This document shows, one piece after another, positions 45,847 through 58,295 of a DNA stretch of 64,000 nt. Numbering within the stretch: the stretch's first letter is position 1; every line of letters begins with the position of its first letter. Where the stretch lies: assembly GCA_007644065.1 (NCBI GenBank), contig VJWN01000003.1, positions 124,001 to 188,000 of the forward strand. The letters are read 5' to 3'. The notes under the pieces are model-generated. The model was not told the DNA's origin, searched no databases, and saw nothing but the letters and a program-made list of their open reading frames with translations. A program made the translations under genes and the position numbers. This DNA is from Margaritispora aquatica. Its lineage: Eukaryota; Ascomycota; Leotiomycetes; Helotiales; Discinellaceae.

Positions 45847-47265
45847 GCCAGTTGTGGTATTGTCTCATTAGTCCTTGGTCACATGATAGTCACATGATAG
45901 CCACGCGACCGTCACGTGAACGCAGATATGTGCTCACTGAAGCTCTAATGTAGCATTACTACGACCCGAATGTCCTACTTCAACACGCGGTCGTCGAGCC
46001 TTTATGCCATCTACCTAGGACATGGGAATCGAGGTGCTGTAATCCGGTTCGGGATCCTCTCGGTTACTTTCATAAGTTATCTATGAAAATCTCATAGTTT
46101 GTTGTCGGTCTTTATTGTTTTGGACGTGATAATTGCACTTTTTCTTCTTCGTTCAATATTGTTGAACGCCTTTCTCTTAATATAAATCGGTAGAACAATA
46201 TGTATTAGAGTTGTATCTTATTGGGTTAGGGTTTATTATACGGTAAGCTAGGTTTCGAACACCCAGGTACTTATTTACAATAGTCCCGACCTGCTGTATA
46301 TACATACATACCTAGGTCGCTACTCAAAACCTTGACCTCAGGCGGTAACTTACCTGCCGTTCGGTATAAGATCCCGATTAAAACCAATCTTACAGTACAG
46401 CGACTGGGCAGATATATCCCGCTTATCTGTCTTCTACAGCGATATAGAATGCGCGAAGATTCTGTGCATATCCGTCTTGCATATAGCATATAATACTCAT
46501 CTGGAAGTCGTCTGAACATCCCGTCCGCCAGTTGACGTTGCACACGATTGCCGTGGCCCCTGGCGACTTGCATTCATGTGGTAGGACAATATCAAAATCA
46601 ACGTCAATATTCAACATTAAGTGCATGCAAATGCATGTATTGGTGTATATGCTATCCTCTCTATGTTTTCTCCCCCTACTTTCCTATCTATTCTCTCTCT
46701 TGGTACACGTTGGCTTTCCCGACCTAATTGATGTACGATCTTGTGTTAGTTCATTCAGGAACGGCACTTGCATTTCCACTTCCACTTCCATTGCATCGCA
46801 TATCGCATATCGCATCTTCCTGCACCGCATCACACTGCATTGCATGTGAAAGTGAAAGTGGAAGTCCGAATACCGCTATACCGATCCAGTCAATTGACAA
46901 TCCACTAGTCCTAGTCCCTTTTACCCTTCAGGCTTCATCCCATCTATGACGTGGAGTACGCTGGAGAGAAAGACGATTCAGAAGTTCTTCGGAGGATGCT
47001 ACTTTCTGACTCTAGCTCATTCTTACCATTACCATTGCTGCTGCATTTGTTCTATTCTCGTCAATGCTTCACTTTCTTCTATACTCTCCCTATTAATTTC
47101 ATACTCAAGGCGCGTTAACATCTCAACTTTGGGAGTTCTTTATGCTTCAATTGCGTTACTTTTCCAATTTATCCCTACCATAGAAAACAATGGATATTTA
47201 AACACAAATCTATAAGGACAGTCCATCCTTAACACGGGAGGAGCTTCAACCACACCCGCGCCACC
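45847..47265. other. intergenic region between tRNA and mysC-like gene
   Basis: 1.4 kb with no supported gene. A CACATGATAG direct repeat lies near 45880-45900, and a CATATCGCAT-type repeat near 46795-46815. The last 100 bases, with CCACC before the ATG at 47266, are the leader of the mysC-like gene. Confidence 0.45.
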
Positions 47266-48885
47266 ATGCCTCTCAACAGCTCCTCACCAACGCGCCTCCA
47301 TCTCCTCCAAAATCTCTCCCTCATCGCCATCGCCATCAACCTGCTCCCACTCCTCACCTTCATAACCCTTACCTCCATTCTCCTCTCGCCCTTCACCAAC
47401 ATATCCAAGCACATCGCACATACACGGAAATGGCGGACCCTCTCCTCCGCAACTTTCAGACCACGCACTATCCTCGTCACGGGCGTAGGAATGTCCAAAG
47501 GTCTCTTTCTCGCCCGCACCTTCCACGCTTCGGGCCATAATGTCATCGGCGCCGACTTCGAGCCCCACTATATTCCTGTGTGCGGCCACTTCTCACGTGC
47601 CATCTCAAAGTTCTTCCGTGTCACGAAGCCAATTCCAGAGGAGAGCTCGCATGAGAAGGGCGAGGAGAAGGGTTCAGCGCAGTATGTGCAGGATCTCATC
47701 GACATCATCAAGCGCGAGAAAGTCGAGCTCTGGGTCTCATGCTCGGGAGTCGCGTCAGCACTCGATGACGGAGAGGCAGCCGAGGCAATTGAACGGGAAA
47801 CCAACTGTCGGGTCGTGCAATTTGGATACAGTCTCACGGAGACGCTTCATACAAAACACTCGTTCATCGCTCATACACGCAAAATCGGCCTGAATGTTCC
47901 ATCCACGCATCTCGTGACTTCAGAGACCGAAGCACATGTCGTGCTCTACCCGAGCAAAGATGCCAAACCTCGCTGCTCGCCGGGAACGCAATACATCATG
48001 AAGAGCGTCGGGCTTGATGACTCCATTCGCGCAGACATGACGCTCCTCCCACGACCGACACTCAAGGAAACGGGTGCGCACTTGAGACGCATGAATCCAA
48101 CTCCGTTCCGGCCATTCGTGCTGCAGCAGTATATCTCCGGATCAGAATACTGCACGCACTCCCTCATCATCAACGGCGTCGTGAAAGCGTTCGTGGCGTG
48201 CCCTTCAGCTGAACTGCTGATGCATTATACTCCTCTCCCTGCGTCCTCGGCGCTCTCGCAGGCTATGCTCTTATACACGAGGCTGTATGCTGAAAGAACA
48301 GAACCAAAAATGACAGGCCACTTCTCCATCGATTTCCTTGTCGAGGCCGGAGTGGCCGAGACAGCAGAGGGTACAGTCGGTGTGAGTGAGGATGAAGTCA
48401 AAGAGCTGATGGGCAAACTCTACCCCATTGAGTGCAATCCTCGTGCACACACAGCAATCGTCGCATTCCGCGACGTGATGGAAGACCTCTCAGCCGCTTA
48501 CCTTTCCGTCCTACCGGCACATGAGCCGAAAGGCATCTCCAACGGCCACCGTGCCGAAGCGCTCGTTGTGCCCAAACCAGGAATCCCAGGCACGTACTGG
48601 ATTGGTCATGATTTCGTCACCAAGGTTCTACTGCCTGTGCTGTGGCTGCTGAGAGGCAGAGATAGCGGTGGGATGGAGGTGGGTATGATGGAGGTCCTGC
48701 AACAATGGGTGGAGTTCCTGGAACATGTCCTTTGGTGGAGGGATGGCACGTGGGAGATTTGGGACCCATGGCCGTTGTGGGTGCTCTATGCGGTTTATTG
48801 GCCTGGTATGTTTGCCGTGGCGCTTTGGGAGCGAAGGTGGTGGAGTCGCTGCAATGTCAGTACGACGAAAATGTTTGGGTGTTAG
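47266..48885 (+). CDS. ATP-grasp ligase, mysC-like, with membrane segments
   Basis: Single exon, 539 residues; the ATG has the favourable context CCACCATGC. The N-terminus (about 13-42) is a long hydrophobic stretch (LSLIAIAINLLPLLTFI...). It is followed by RTILVTGVGMSKGLFLARTF, a pre-ATP-grasp Rossmann-like region. The ATP-grasp core follows, with YIMKSVGLDDSIRADM, RPFVLQQYISGSEYCTHSL and, near 360-400, FSIDFLVE and YPIECNPRAHTAI (metal-binding Glu and Asn). Two more hydrophobic segments lie near the C-terminus (VLLPVLWLLRG; LWVLYAVYWPGMFAVALW). In cyanobacteria MysC joins glycine to 4-deoxygadusol. The fungal product is usually a glutamine or glutaminol form, so the amino acid is open. It probably sits on the ER or another membrane. 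The stop overlaps a TTAGGG-like repeat. Confidence 0.85.
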   Translation: MPLNSSSPTRLHLLQNLSLIAIAINLLPLLTFITLTSILLSPFTNISKHIAHTRKWRTLSSATFRPRTILVTGVGMSKGLFLARTFHASGHNVIGADFEPHYIPVCGHFSRAISKFFRVTKPIPEESSHEKGEEKGSAQYVQDLIDIIKREKVELWVSCSGVASALDDGEAAEAIERETNCRVVQFGYSLTETLHTKHSFIAHTRKIGLNVPSTHLVTSETEAHVVLYPSKDAKPRCSPGTQYIMKSVGLDDSIRADMTLLPRPTLKETGAHLRRMNPTPFRPFVLQQYISGSEYCTHSLIINGVVKAFVACPSAELLMHYTPLPASSALSQAMLLYTRLYAERTEPKMTGHFSIDFLVEAGVAETAEGTVGVSEDEVKELMGKLYPIECNPRAHTAIVAFRDVMEDLSAAYLSVLPAHEPKGISNGHRAEALVVPKPGIPGTYWIGHDFVTKVLLPVLWLLRGRDSGGMEVGMMEVLQQWVEFLEHVLWWRDGTWEIWDPWPLWVLYAVYWPGMFAVALWERRWWSRCNVSTTKMFGC

Positions 48886-48908
48886 GGTGTTAGGGTGTTA
48901 GGGTTGGG
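48877..48908 (+). repeat. short telomere-like repeat (TTAGGGTG/TTAGGG)
   Basis: Three TTAGGG units separated by TG, overlapping the last codon and stop of the mysC-like gene. Too short to be a real telomere. It could mark an old break or be chance. Confidence 0.7.
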
Positions 48909-49494
48909 GATCTGAGTCTGCGGTGTTGGGGAAGAGACGAGGGAGATGGGGTGAGGGAAGTGAATATGTCAGTGGCGATGGTGGCGATGGATATGGTTGA
49001 CGACGATGATGAGTGCTCAGAGAGAAAAGTGCTAGGATATCGACACAAGCCACAGAAACAGCTAGTTGATGAAGGTCAGTCGACATTTGGATTGGCGAGC
49101 GGGACAAAACAGTACGGCGTCTCATCTCAATGAGAGAACCGGATCAAAGCGAAGACGACGATGACGAAGACAAAAGACAGAGATGAAGACAAATAAGAAG
49201 ATGACGATGATGATGGCGGTGAAGCTGACAAAGAAGATGACGACAATGGGAGAAGATGGAGATAACGAGAGATAGAAAAGCGCTGTATGATTAATTACCC
49301 GACCTGCTTTACATAGCGTAGCGTAGCGTTGCATCAATGAATGAATGAACGAGAGCAAGGCAGTAAGCAAGCAAACAAGCGAGTAAGCAAAGGACCATAT
49401 TCCAAAGGGAGAGAGGGAGCTATTGCAAGAGAAGACGAGAGGCACAGACACAGTATAATATATGGATCGTCAACGAAGTGAACACAAATCTAAA

Positions 49495-49519
49495 CCTATC
49501 CTATCCTATCCTATCCTAT
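49495..49519. repeat. (CCTAT)5 pentanucleotide repeat
   Basis: Five perfect CCTAT units, then CCAATCC. Confidence 0.9.
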
Positions 49520-49621
49520 CCAATCCTCGAAACATGGCAAGAAATTGAAAATGAAAACCAAAATAATAATGAAAGCTCCTGAGTGTAATCTCACTTATCT
49601 GTTTCTTTCCAAATTCCACAT

Positions 49622-49622
<1 letters not shown>

Positions 49623-49670
<48 letters not shown>
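49623..49670. repeat. (CT)24 microsatellite
   Basis: Uninterrupted CT repeat of 48 bases. It probably varies in length between strains. Confidence 0.95.
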
Positions 49671-49673
<3 letters not shown>

Positions 49674-49899
49674 CAAGGTGCCTTAGTGCTACCTACCCCC
49701 CAACCTACCTACCTATTTATAATTCCCAGGTAGCTAGGGAGTGCAGGTGGGAGATTTATCTCGGTCTACTTCGCATAGACTGTGCCCTGTGCCCTGTACT
49801 GTGTAGTGTGATCTAAAACTCAAAAGATAATTCGAACTTAAGGTAGGTAGGTAGGTATTGTCGAGTTTGCTTCGAGCTTGACCAAGACCTGAGTCTGGA

Positions 49900-49923
49900 T
49901 CTGAACCTGAACCTGAACCTGAA
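49900..49923. repeat. (CTGAAC) hexamer repeat
   Basis: About four tandem CTGAAC units. Confidence 0.8.
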
Positions 49924-50405
49924 CTGACTTGGATCCGAAGAGAAAGACCTTGATTCATAAGATTACATTGCACGCGCTCGGTGATGAGTGGGAAGCTATG
50001 TGTAGCATTGAGGGTAGGGGGGTTTTTGAGAGATATATACAGGTTGTATTGTAGCAATTAGACGTGTGAAGATGAGTTGTGCGTTCATGTAGTAAGTGAC
50101 TCATCGTGGTGTAGGTAAAGGTAAAGGTAGGTAGATATATTTTGCGCAAAGTTCGCCGCCTGGTGCTAGCTACATGGCTTAAGTAAAACACATACACTGA
50201 CATCCCTAACATTGGGACGGGGCCCATTCCCATTCATTCATTCATTTTTTCCCATTAACTTGTCCATATCACATTCGCAAATTATTTGCGCTTCGCGCCC
50301 ATCCTATCCCATCCCATTCCATTTCCAAAACCAAGGCAGACCTAACTCCTAACCTAGAATGGCAAAGCAGCAAGGAACAAGAAAGACACCTGAAATCCCA
50401 AAATC

Positions 50406-53251
50406 TCAGGTATAGATACTTTCCGTCCAGGAATTGACCTGCAATCCCGTCTCCGCCATCTCGGCATCCCTCAGGAAATCAAGCGGCATCCATACCAAGT
50501 GGCCCTTGATTTGATCGAGCTTATGACGGATCTCCTCCGGCGGGATCATCTTGTCGTAGATATGACCAGATTTCGTGCCCTTTGGTGGGAGGAACTTGTC
50601 GTAGTCGTCAAAGTTTTTGACTGTTTGGTGTTAGCTTGGGTTGAGTGCACGGTGGAGGGGGGGAAGTGCTTACCAAAGTCATCAGGATCAGCGTGGAATA
50701 GTTGGCGGAAGATTTCGGTGTTTCGTGATGCTCGTGTGGTCCACATCTCCCATAGCTCATCACTGAGGGGGTCTGCTACAAAGTCGTAGGTGGGACCTTC
50801 ATGTGGATCAAGAGGTACATCGGGAGGTTGTGCATTTGGATCTTTGCTTGCATCAAGTTCTTGAGGTTCAAGGAGACCGAGATGCTCTCTCCAAAGATAT
50901 CGTCTTAGAGTTGCAGCATGATAACCTGCTTCGTATGGTTCGCCACCCATCTTGGTATTAATGGTTTTGGTGTCTGTCATAACTATCGACAGCTCACTGT
51001 CGTGTACACCCAGCTGTGACCGATCATTCAAGTTTGAGCTTCCGCAAATAACTGTCTTGTCATCAACAATGAGCACTTTGCCGTGAATATAAAGCTCCTC
51101 TTGGATCCAGTTATCGGCTTCGTTCTCTAAAGAGCCTTCCCATTTCTCATCCACAAGGTTTGGTTGGTCGAGCATAGCGTTCTTGGCTACACTATCAGTA
51201 CTTTCTGGTTCCTTATTTGTACCTGCTGCTTCTGCTGCAGCCTCGAATCGACGTTTGGCGTCTGTCCTCTCCTCCTTGGACTCGTCGCCCGAGTCATCTT
51301 TCAAATGTAACGCACCTTTCTGGCCCATATGCTTGTCTGCTCCATCATCCTGATCGCGAGAACCATGAATGCCACTGTCCATGATTTCCTCGGCTTCTGC
51401 TCGTTGCACATCTTGGTATTTGACACCGGATTCCTCCTCTTGCTTCTGCATTGCTGGAGTGACATTCAAGCGATCGTATGACCGAAGATTGAAAAAGAAA
51501 ACGTACTTCGTTGGATCGACACCTTGAGCTTTGATCTGGCCGAATATAGAGTGCTCGCCTCTCAGAATCGACTTATACTGGTAATCCATGATGGCTCTTG
51601 TCCCCATCGCAGCAGGCTCTCTCAGATCTCCAGCAAATCCTGGGATTGATGGAATTACTGCAATGACCTTGAATTTTCGACCTTCTCGATCTGCCTTGAC
51701 AACTGCGTCCACAATTGCACGCCCAATAGTATTCTTGATTGGCGCCTGCTCCTTTCCAGTTGCTGTAATGAAGAACTGATTCTCGATGTATACGTAATGC
51801 TGAGCATTTCTGATTAGCTCGCTATAGGCATTCTGGATACTGTGCTCCGTGAGAATGCCGCTAGACCAATCGTCGCTGCTGCGAACAATTTGTGCGTGTA
51901 CTGTTCCTTGTTGACCCAGAGCCTTCCCACTCAAAGGTGTCTGTGGATGGTGAATGTAGTCGCCGACTGGATGCTTTGGTCGTTGAACTCCAATTAAATC
52001 CTCGTCTTCGCCGTCACGACCTTCGAGTGTGAGCCAATCCATCCTACCATCCCGCTTGTACTTGTCACGCTTCACAAAGTTCCATCTCAGAACAAAATGC
52101 TCAGCGATATCGTACACACAGTCGCCAATTACTCCCATGGCAACATCGTGCCAAGGCATACGTCCATATTCAGCTTTCGATAGCTCATTGGTCTTCCAAT
52201 CATCTACGCTTTGAAAGTCCATAACACGATTGTTGTTGAAGTCCTGTCCAGGCCAAACCTCAGTCGCAATTCCTGCAGGATGAACATCTGCGAGTGGGTG
52301 CTGATGAGTATCCCATCTTCCAAAGCACAAATCTAGTCCTCCAATGAAGGCTATATTGTAATCTATTACGATGAATTTCTCGTGATGCGCCCAGTAGAAA
52401 GTCATGTCTGCTGCATTTTCCAACACATTGTGATCAGGGTGTCGCATGATCACAATGTTGCCATGTCCTGGTGTACCCTTTGGGCAAAGGGCTTGTAAAG
52501 CATGTTTCGTATGGGCTGAGTTGCAAGTAAGTGCGGCCTAATAAATAATTAATATCATAGTTTTGCCTTATGTCTTTCACACAGCTTACCTCAACCTCAC
52601 GATAGACAATCACATAGATTTTAACACCTGCTTCCGCTTTCCTCTTCAGAATCTGATCCAAGCGCCATTCCTGGTTATAGTAGGCGGGTCTGCGTAGAAA
52701 CAATTCTGGAGAAATCCACCAATCTGCAAGATATATGGTTTCTGTGGCGCGTTCCAGAGCAACCGAGACTGCCTAGAGACATTCATGAGTAGGCGCACAA
52801 CATCTACAACCATATCACTTACCCAGAAATAATCTCTGCCATCCACATACCACTTTATATTATTGCCAGGCCGTTCGGGTGCGAAGGATTCGAATCTGTG
52901 AGACTGGGCGATCTTGGTTCTCTTGTCATCGGTCTCCTTTTCGTGTTCTTCGTCATGTCTGTGGTTTGGGTTGAGCTGGAAGTTTGTAAGTATATGTTCT
53001 GGGACGGATTGGATGGTGGGGTAATGTAAGGTACCAAATTCGCAAATTTCCCGATTTCGTGTCTACGAGTATTAGTACATTCAACACAAGTCAAGAACTG
53101 AAGCTATTCACTTTTTGTGGATCAAGCCAACTTTCACATCATAGAGCTTGGAGTCTCGAAACTTTTCGCGCAGTCCATGGAAAGGGTTCTTGATCTTGTC
53201 CTTCAGCGACTCGGAATTGGCACCGCCATCCGCGGGAGCTGCATTCGACAT
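50406..53251 (-). CDS. phospholipase D (two HKD motifs)
   Basis: Exons 53251-53112, 53062-53035, 52975-52823, 52772-52590, 52537-50674 and 50620-50406 give 860 residues. The first catalytic motif is HHEKFIVID with GGLDLCFGRWD after it; the second is IHGKVLIVDD with GSSNLNDRS. The DWWISPELFLRR segment precedes the first. The C-terminus is GHLVWMPLDFLRDAEMAETG, typical of eukaryotic PLD. No PX or PH domain is evident, so it is a short form, unlike yeast Spo14 (about 1,680 aa). PLD cleaves phosphatidylcholine to phosphatidic acid on membranes and has roles in growth and secretion. A disordered acidic insert lies between the two HKD halves. The open frame continues past 50674 into an intron; the real end is the last exon shown. 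Confidence 0.92.
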
Positions 53252-54176
53252 AGTGATGATATTCGCAGAGCTTGAAATGAAATGCAATGCTGTCGAATGA
53301 AGATTTGTAGAGCACAAAGACGAGTAAGAAATAGTAGGTAAGAGACTGTACTTGTACCGATTCTTTTGCGCCTCTCCCAAGGGTCCACCAAGGAATGAAG
53401 GCTGGGGCTTGTAATTGGAATAGAATTATAGTTACCTGTATGGTACAAGTAATTAAATGGTGGGGTTGGAAGCTCACGAGTCGCAAGTCGCAAGGCGCAA
53501 GATGCGAGATCCAAGATTTCCGGTTCCAAATTGTCAAAGCCAACCCCTCGTGCGGAATGACGTCGTGGTGCAGATCCGATTCATTGAATTTAAGCTTAGA
53601 TAATTGAGATCAATCATGTGCAATGCCATGCTACAGTAAGTACCTTATATATGCCATGTCACGAGTGCGATAAAGTACGAGTACGGAATGAGATTGTTTT
53701 TCCAACTACGAGTCATGAGAAATCGTTGGCTTGAGGTACATGAATGAGTGTATGAGATGGACTCAAGTGAGGACTGACAGGTTCAAAATGTACCTTACCT
53801 TATGTATACCTAATCAATCACATGATCAGAATATAGCCTGTGAGCTGGTTGCAGGCAACCTACCTATTTAGGCATAGAAATTCATCCTAGTACTGGCCAA
53901 TCTATGTTCTTTTTTCAAACTATTGGTAGTTGATAAGTTTGACAAGTAGAATATAGAAATGGAAGAAGATTCAACTCTCACCCCCTTTCAGACTTTACTT
54001 CCAGTTATTACATAAGTATCTGAACTCGCTTAAGCTTCGGATTTATTAATGGCCCGATGCTTGGCTGCTGTGGAAGCCGCCAGACTCAGAAACCCTGACG
54101 AAGCCACGATTCGATTCTCCTAGACATCTTCAACTTGACCGTACTGTGCTACGCGCAGTTAGAGATACAACGCGCA
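53252..54176. promoter_or_regulatory. divergent region between phospholipase D and P5A ATPase genes
   Basis: 925 bp. A CGCAAG direct repeat occurs near 53480-53505. Nothing else recognised. It should hold both promoters. Confidence 0.4.
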
Positions 54177-57100
54177 ATGGCGCCACTCGTAGATAATCCG
54201 TTCATTCAGTCTGCGACTCTTCACAATCCTTGTATGTATCTTTGCTAGTTAGCATTCTTGAGGAATTATCTGACCTTGTCCATACAGTGCCACTCTACCT
54301 ACACACTTATGTGTGGCCATTCGTAATAATATGGCCTATTTTCATGCGATACTTCTATACACCGGAACTCTATGACAAACATATCGGTGGCTCGGAATGG
54401 ACATTTGTCTGGTGTGGAACAATCATCACAGCGCAAAGTTTGGTCTGGCTATGCACTCACTGGAACGTTAACTTGAAATCCTTCTTCACTTCCGTGTCCG
54501 CGAAGACTGTTCAAGATGCCAAGCTCATCAAGGTGATTCCTGTCGCAAATGCTGGGTCTGCGGACATATGTAGCATTGATACAGACAACGTAAGTATTTA
54601 CGGGCTCGAAAGTGGGACACTCTGCTCACAAAACGTAGGCTGGAGGCAAACAGAATATCTCATTCCTCTTCCAAAAACGCCGATTTCTTTACGACGCTGC
54701 TGCAAACTCCTTTACACCCCTCGCATATCCACTTGACGCTGAGCCCAAGCCTTTCCTCGGGGAGTTCCAATCCTCGAGAGGTATTACCAAAGCTTCCGAA
54801 GTATCCAGGATCCAACAACATTATGGCGACAATACCTTCGATATCCCCGTCCCTTCCTTTACTGAGCTTTTCAAGGAACACGCAGTTGCCCCATTCTTCG
54901 TCTTTCAGATCTTCTGTGTCGGATTGTGGATGTTGGATGAATACTGGTACTATTCGCTATTTACCCTCTTTATGCTTGTCGTGTTCGAAAGCACTGTTGT
55001 GTGGCAGCGTCAGAGAACTTTGAACGAATTCCGTGGAATGAGTATCAAACCTTATGATATCTGGGTCTACCGAATGAATAAATGGGAGGAAACTCAAAGC
55101 GACAAACTACTGCCTGGTGATTTGGTCTCGGTTGGACGTACCAAGGAAGATAGCGGAATCGCATGCGACATGATTTTGGTGGAAGGTAGCGCAATCGTCA
55201 ACGAAGCTATGCTTTCTGGTGAGAGTACTCCATTGTTGAAGGACTCCATTCAGCTTCGGCCTTCAGATGCTCGCCTCGAACCAGAAGGAATGGACAAGAC
55301 TGCATTCTTATACGGTGGAACCAAAGTCCTTCAGATCACCCATGGAAATAGCGACGAGGAAAGACCCAAGCTTGCATCTGGTGTTCCATCTCCTCCAGAC
55401 AACGGTGCAATGGCTATTGTTGTCAAGACCGGCTTTGAAACTTCGCAGGGAAGCTTAGTTCGAACCATGATTTACTCTACTGAGCGTGTTTCCGCTGGTA
55501 ACGCTGAAGCTCTACTGTTCATTCTTTTCCTGTTGGTCTTCGCAATTGCTGCTTCTTGGTATGTCTGGGATGAAGGTGTCAAGAAGGACAGAAAACGTTC
55601 GAAGCTCCTCCTGGACTGTGTCTTGATCGTAACTAGCGTTGTGCCCCCAGAGTTGCCTATGGAACTCAGCTTAGCTGTCAACACCAGTCTCGCTGCGTTG
55701 AGCAAATATGCCATTTATTGCACAGAACCATTCCGGATTCCCTTTGCTGGAAGAGTCGATGTTGCTTGCTTCGATAAGACTGGTACCTTGACTGGCGAGG
55801 ATCTTGTCGTAGAGGGTATTGCTGGACTCGGGTTGGACCACAGTGGCACTGATACACCTCGCGAGAAGGATGGAGCTCATAGTCATATTACTCCTGTGCT
55901 TCAAACTGGACTCGAGACGACCCTTGTGTTGGCTTCAGCTCATGCACTTGTTAAACTTGATGAAGGCGACATTGTCGGTGATCCAATGGAGAAGGCTACA
56001 TTGACTGCGCTCGGATGGACCCTCGGCAAGAATGATACTCTTACCAGCAAAGCAGCAACAAACAGTGTTCAGATTAAGCGTCGTTTCCAATTTTCGTCAG
56101 CTCTCAAACGTCAAAGTTCCGTTGCCACCATTACTGTTCACGATCCTCAAACTGGAAAAAAGATGAGAAGCACCTTTGTCAGTGTCAAGGGAGCTCCCGA
56201 AACTATCATGAAGATGTTGGTGAAGGTGCCCGCGGATTACGAAGAGACTTACAAGTATTTTACTCGTAGAGGATCTCGGGTCTTGTCTCTCGCCTACAAG
56301 CATTTGTCTACAGGTTCTGAAATTGGATCAGGAAAGATTAATGAACTTAAACGAGAAAAGGTCGAAGCTGATCTCATTTTTGCTGGATTTCTGGTTTTGC
56401 ATTGCCCGCTCAAGGACGATGCAAAGAAATCGGTCCAAATGCTTAACGAGAGTAGTCACCGAGTTGTTATGATTACTGGAGACAACCCTCTTACCGCTGT
56501 TCATGTTGCTCACGAAGTTGAAATTGTTGACAGAGATGTCTTGATCCTTGATGCTCCTGAGCATGATGATTCTGGAGATTCCCTTGTCTGGAGAAGCGTT
56601 GATGACCAGATTTGCATTCCCGTGGATCCAACAAAGCCCATTGATCCTAAGATTATTGCGAACAACGATCTCTGCGTTACAGGTTATGCTTTGGCGAAAT
56701 TCAAAGGTCAAATTGCGCTGCCAACCATCTACCGATACGCCTGGGTTTACGCTCGTGTGTCACCGAAGCAGAAGGAGGAAATTCTCATGGGTCTCAAGGA
56801 TCTTGGTTATCACACGCTTATGGCTGGTGATGGTACCAATGACGTTGGCGCTCTCAAGCAGGCTCACATCGGTGTCGCTTTATTGAATGGATCTCAAGAA
56901 GATTTGAACAAAATTGGCGAGCACTTCCGAAACACCAAGATGAAGGAGTTATACGAAAAGCAATGTCAGATGATGACTCGTTTCAACCAGCCAAACCCTC
57001 CTGTCCCAGTTCTCATCGCCCATTTATATCCTCCTGGACCTACGAATCCTCACTTCGAAGCTGCGATGAAGCGGGAAGCAGAGAAGAAGGGAAACGCAGC

Positions 57101-58295
57101 AGCTCTCAACGAGGTTGCACTTTCAGACAAGACAAACGCAATCGAAACTATCACGTCTCCTGGTGCCCAAGCCCTGATTGATGGCAAGAAGCAGACAGCA
57201 GCGCAAAACAAAGCTACCAGCTTGGCCGAAAAGTTCACTCAAAGTATGATGGAGACGGAACTTGACGACGATGAACCTCCCACGATTAAACTTGGCGATG
57301 CATCTGTGGCTGCACCTTTCACTAGCAAGCTCAGCAATGTCATTGCTATCCCTAACATCATTCGTCAAGGACGATGCACTCTTGTTGCTACCATCCAGAT
57401 GTACAAGATTCTTGCTCTCAACTGTTTGATCAGTGCCTACAGTCTCAGTGTTCTGTATCTTGAGGGTATCAAATTCGGAGATGGACAGGTTACTATCAGT
57501 GGCATGTTGATGAGTGTCTGCTTTTTGTCCATCTCTCGAGCGAAATCGGTTGAGGGCCTCTCTAAAGAACGCCCCCAGCCGAATATCTTCAACTTCTACA
57601 TCATTGGCTCGATCCTTGGCCAATTTGCCATTCACATTGTCACTTTGATCTACATTGCTAGGTTCTGCGACAAGATTGCTCCGTAAGTGACCCTACCCAT
57701 GGGTTCTGATCAACAAAGCTAATCAATTATTGTAGACGTGATTCCAACATTGATCTCGAAGGAGAGTTCCAACCTTCACTGCTGAACAGTGCCGTATACT
57801 TGCTCCAATTGATCCAGCAGATCTCGACATTTGCCATTAATTACCAAGGTCGGCCTTTCCGAGAGGCTCTTTCAGGTAAGCACATTCCACGACATTGCTG
57901 ATGATTATGCTAACTTGCGCCCAGAAAATCGAGGAATGTACTGGGGAATCATTGGTGTTTCCGCTATCGCTTTCTCCTGCTCTACGGAGTTCGTTCCAGA
58001 AATCAACGAGAAGATGCGTCTGGTTCCATTCACTTCGGAATTTAAGACTGTCATGACGACCGTGATGGTTGTCGATTATGTTGGCTGCTGGATAGTGGAG
58101 AAGGTTCTGAAAGCTCTCTTCAGCGATTATAGACCTAAAGATATTGCCATTAGAAGGCCAGATCAACTGGCTCGCGAGCAAAAGAGATACGACGATGAGA
58201 AGGCCGAGGCGATGCGGTTAGAGGATGAGAAGGCGTCAGAAGTGATTAGGGAACTCGAGAGACAGCTAGCTGAGAAACAAGCTGCGAGAGCTTAA
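54177..58295 (+). CDS. spf1: P5A-type ATPase, ER transmembrane-helix dislocase (Spf1)
   Basis: Exons 54177-54231, 54288-54589, 54639-57682, 57736-57875 and 57925-58295 give 1303 residues. P-type ATPase marks are LSGEST (A domain), the P5A-specific VVPPELPMELSLAVN in TM4, CFDKTGTLTGEDL (phosphorylated Asp), VKGAPETI (N domain), and MAGDGTNDVGALKQAHIG. The C-terminus is a long charged coiled coil (RYDDEKAEAMRLEDE). It is about 90 longer than yeast Spf1 (1215), as is usual in filamentous fungi. Spf1 removes mis-inserted tail-anchored or signal-anchored helices from the ER membrane. The first exon is 55 nt. The conserved N-terminal LPLYLHTYVWPF segment fits the family after the first intron. Confidence 0.95.

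Larger units (their letters stand above)
48886..50405. other. convergent intergenic region rich in microsatellites
   Basis: 1.5 kb between the stops of mysC-like and phospholipase D genes. It holds a purine-rich GATGACGA stretch (49140-49260), (CCTAT)n, (CT)n and GAACCT repeats. No gene supported. Confidence 0.5.

Noticed and set aside
50546..50673. C-terminal extension of phospholipase D into a Thr/Ser-rich tail
   Set aside because: This is read-through of an intron (GTAAGC donor at 50673). Splicing restores the conserved GHLVWMPLDFLRDAEMAETG end.
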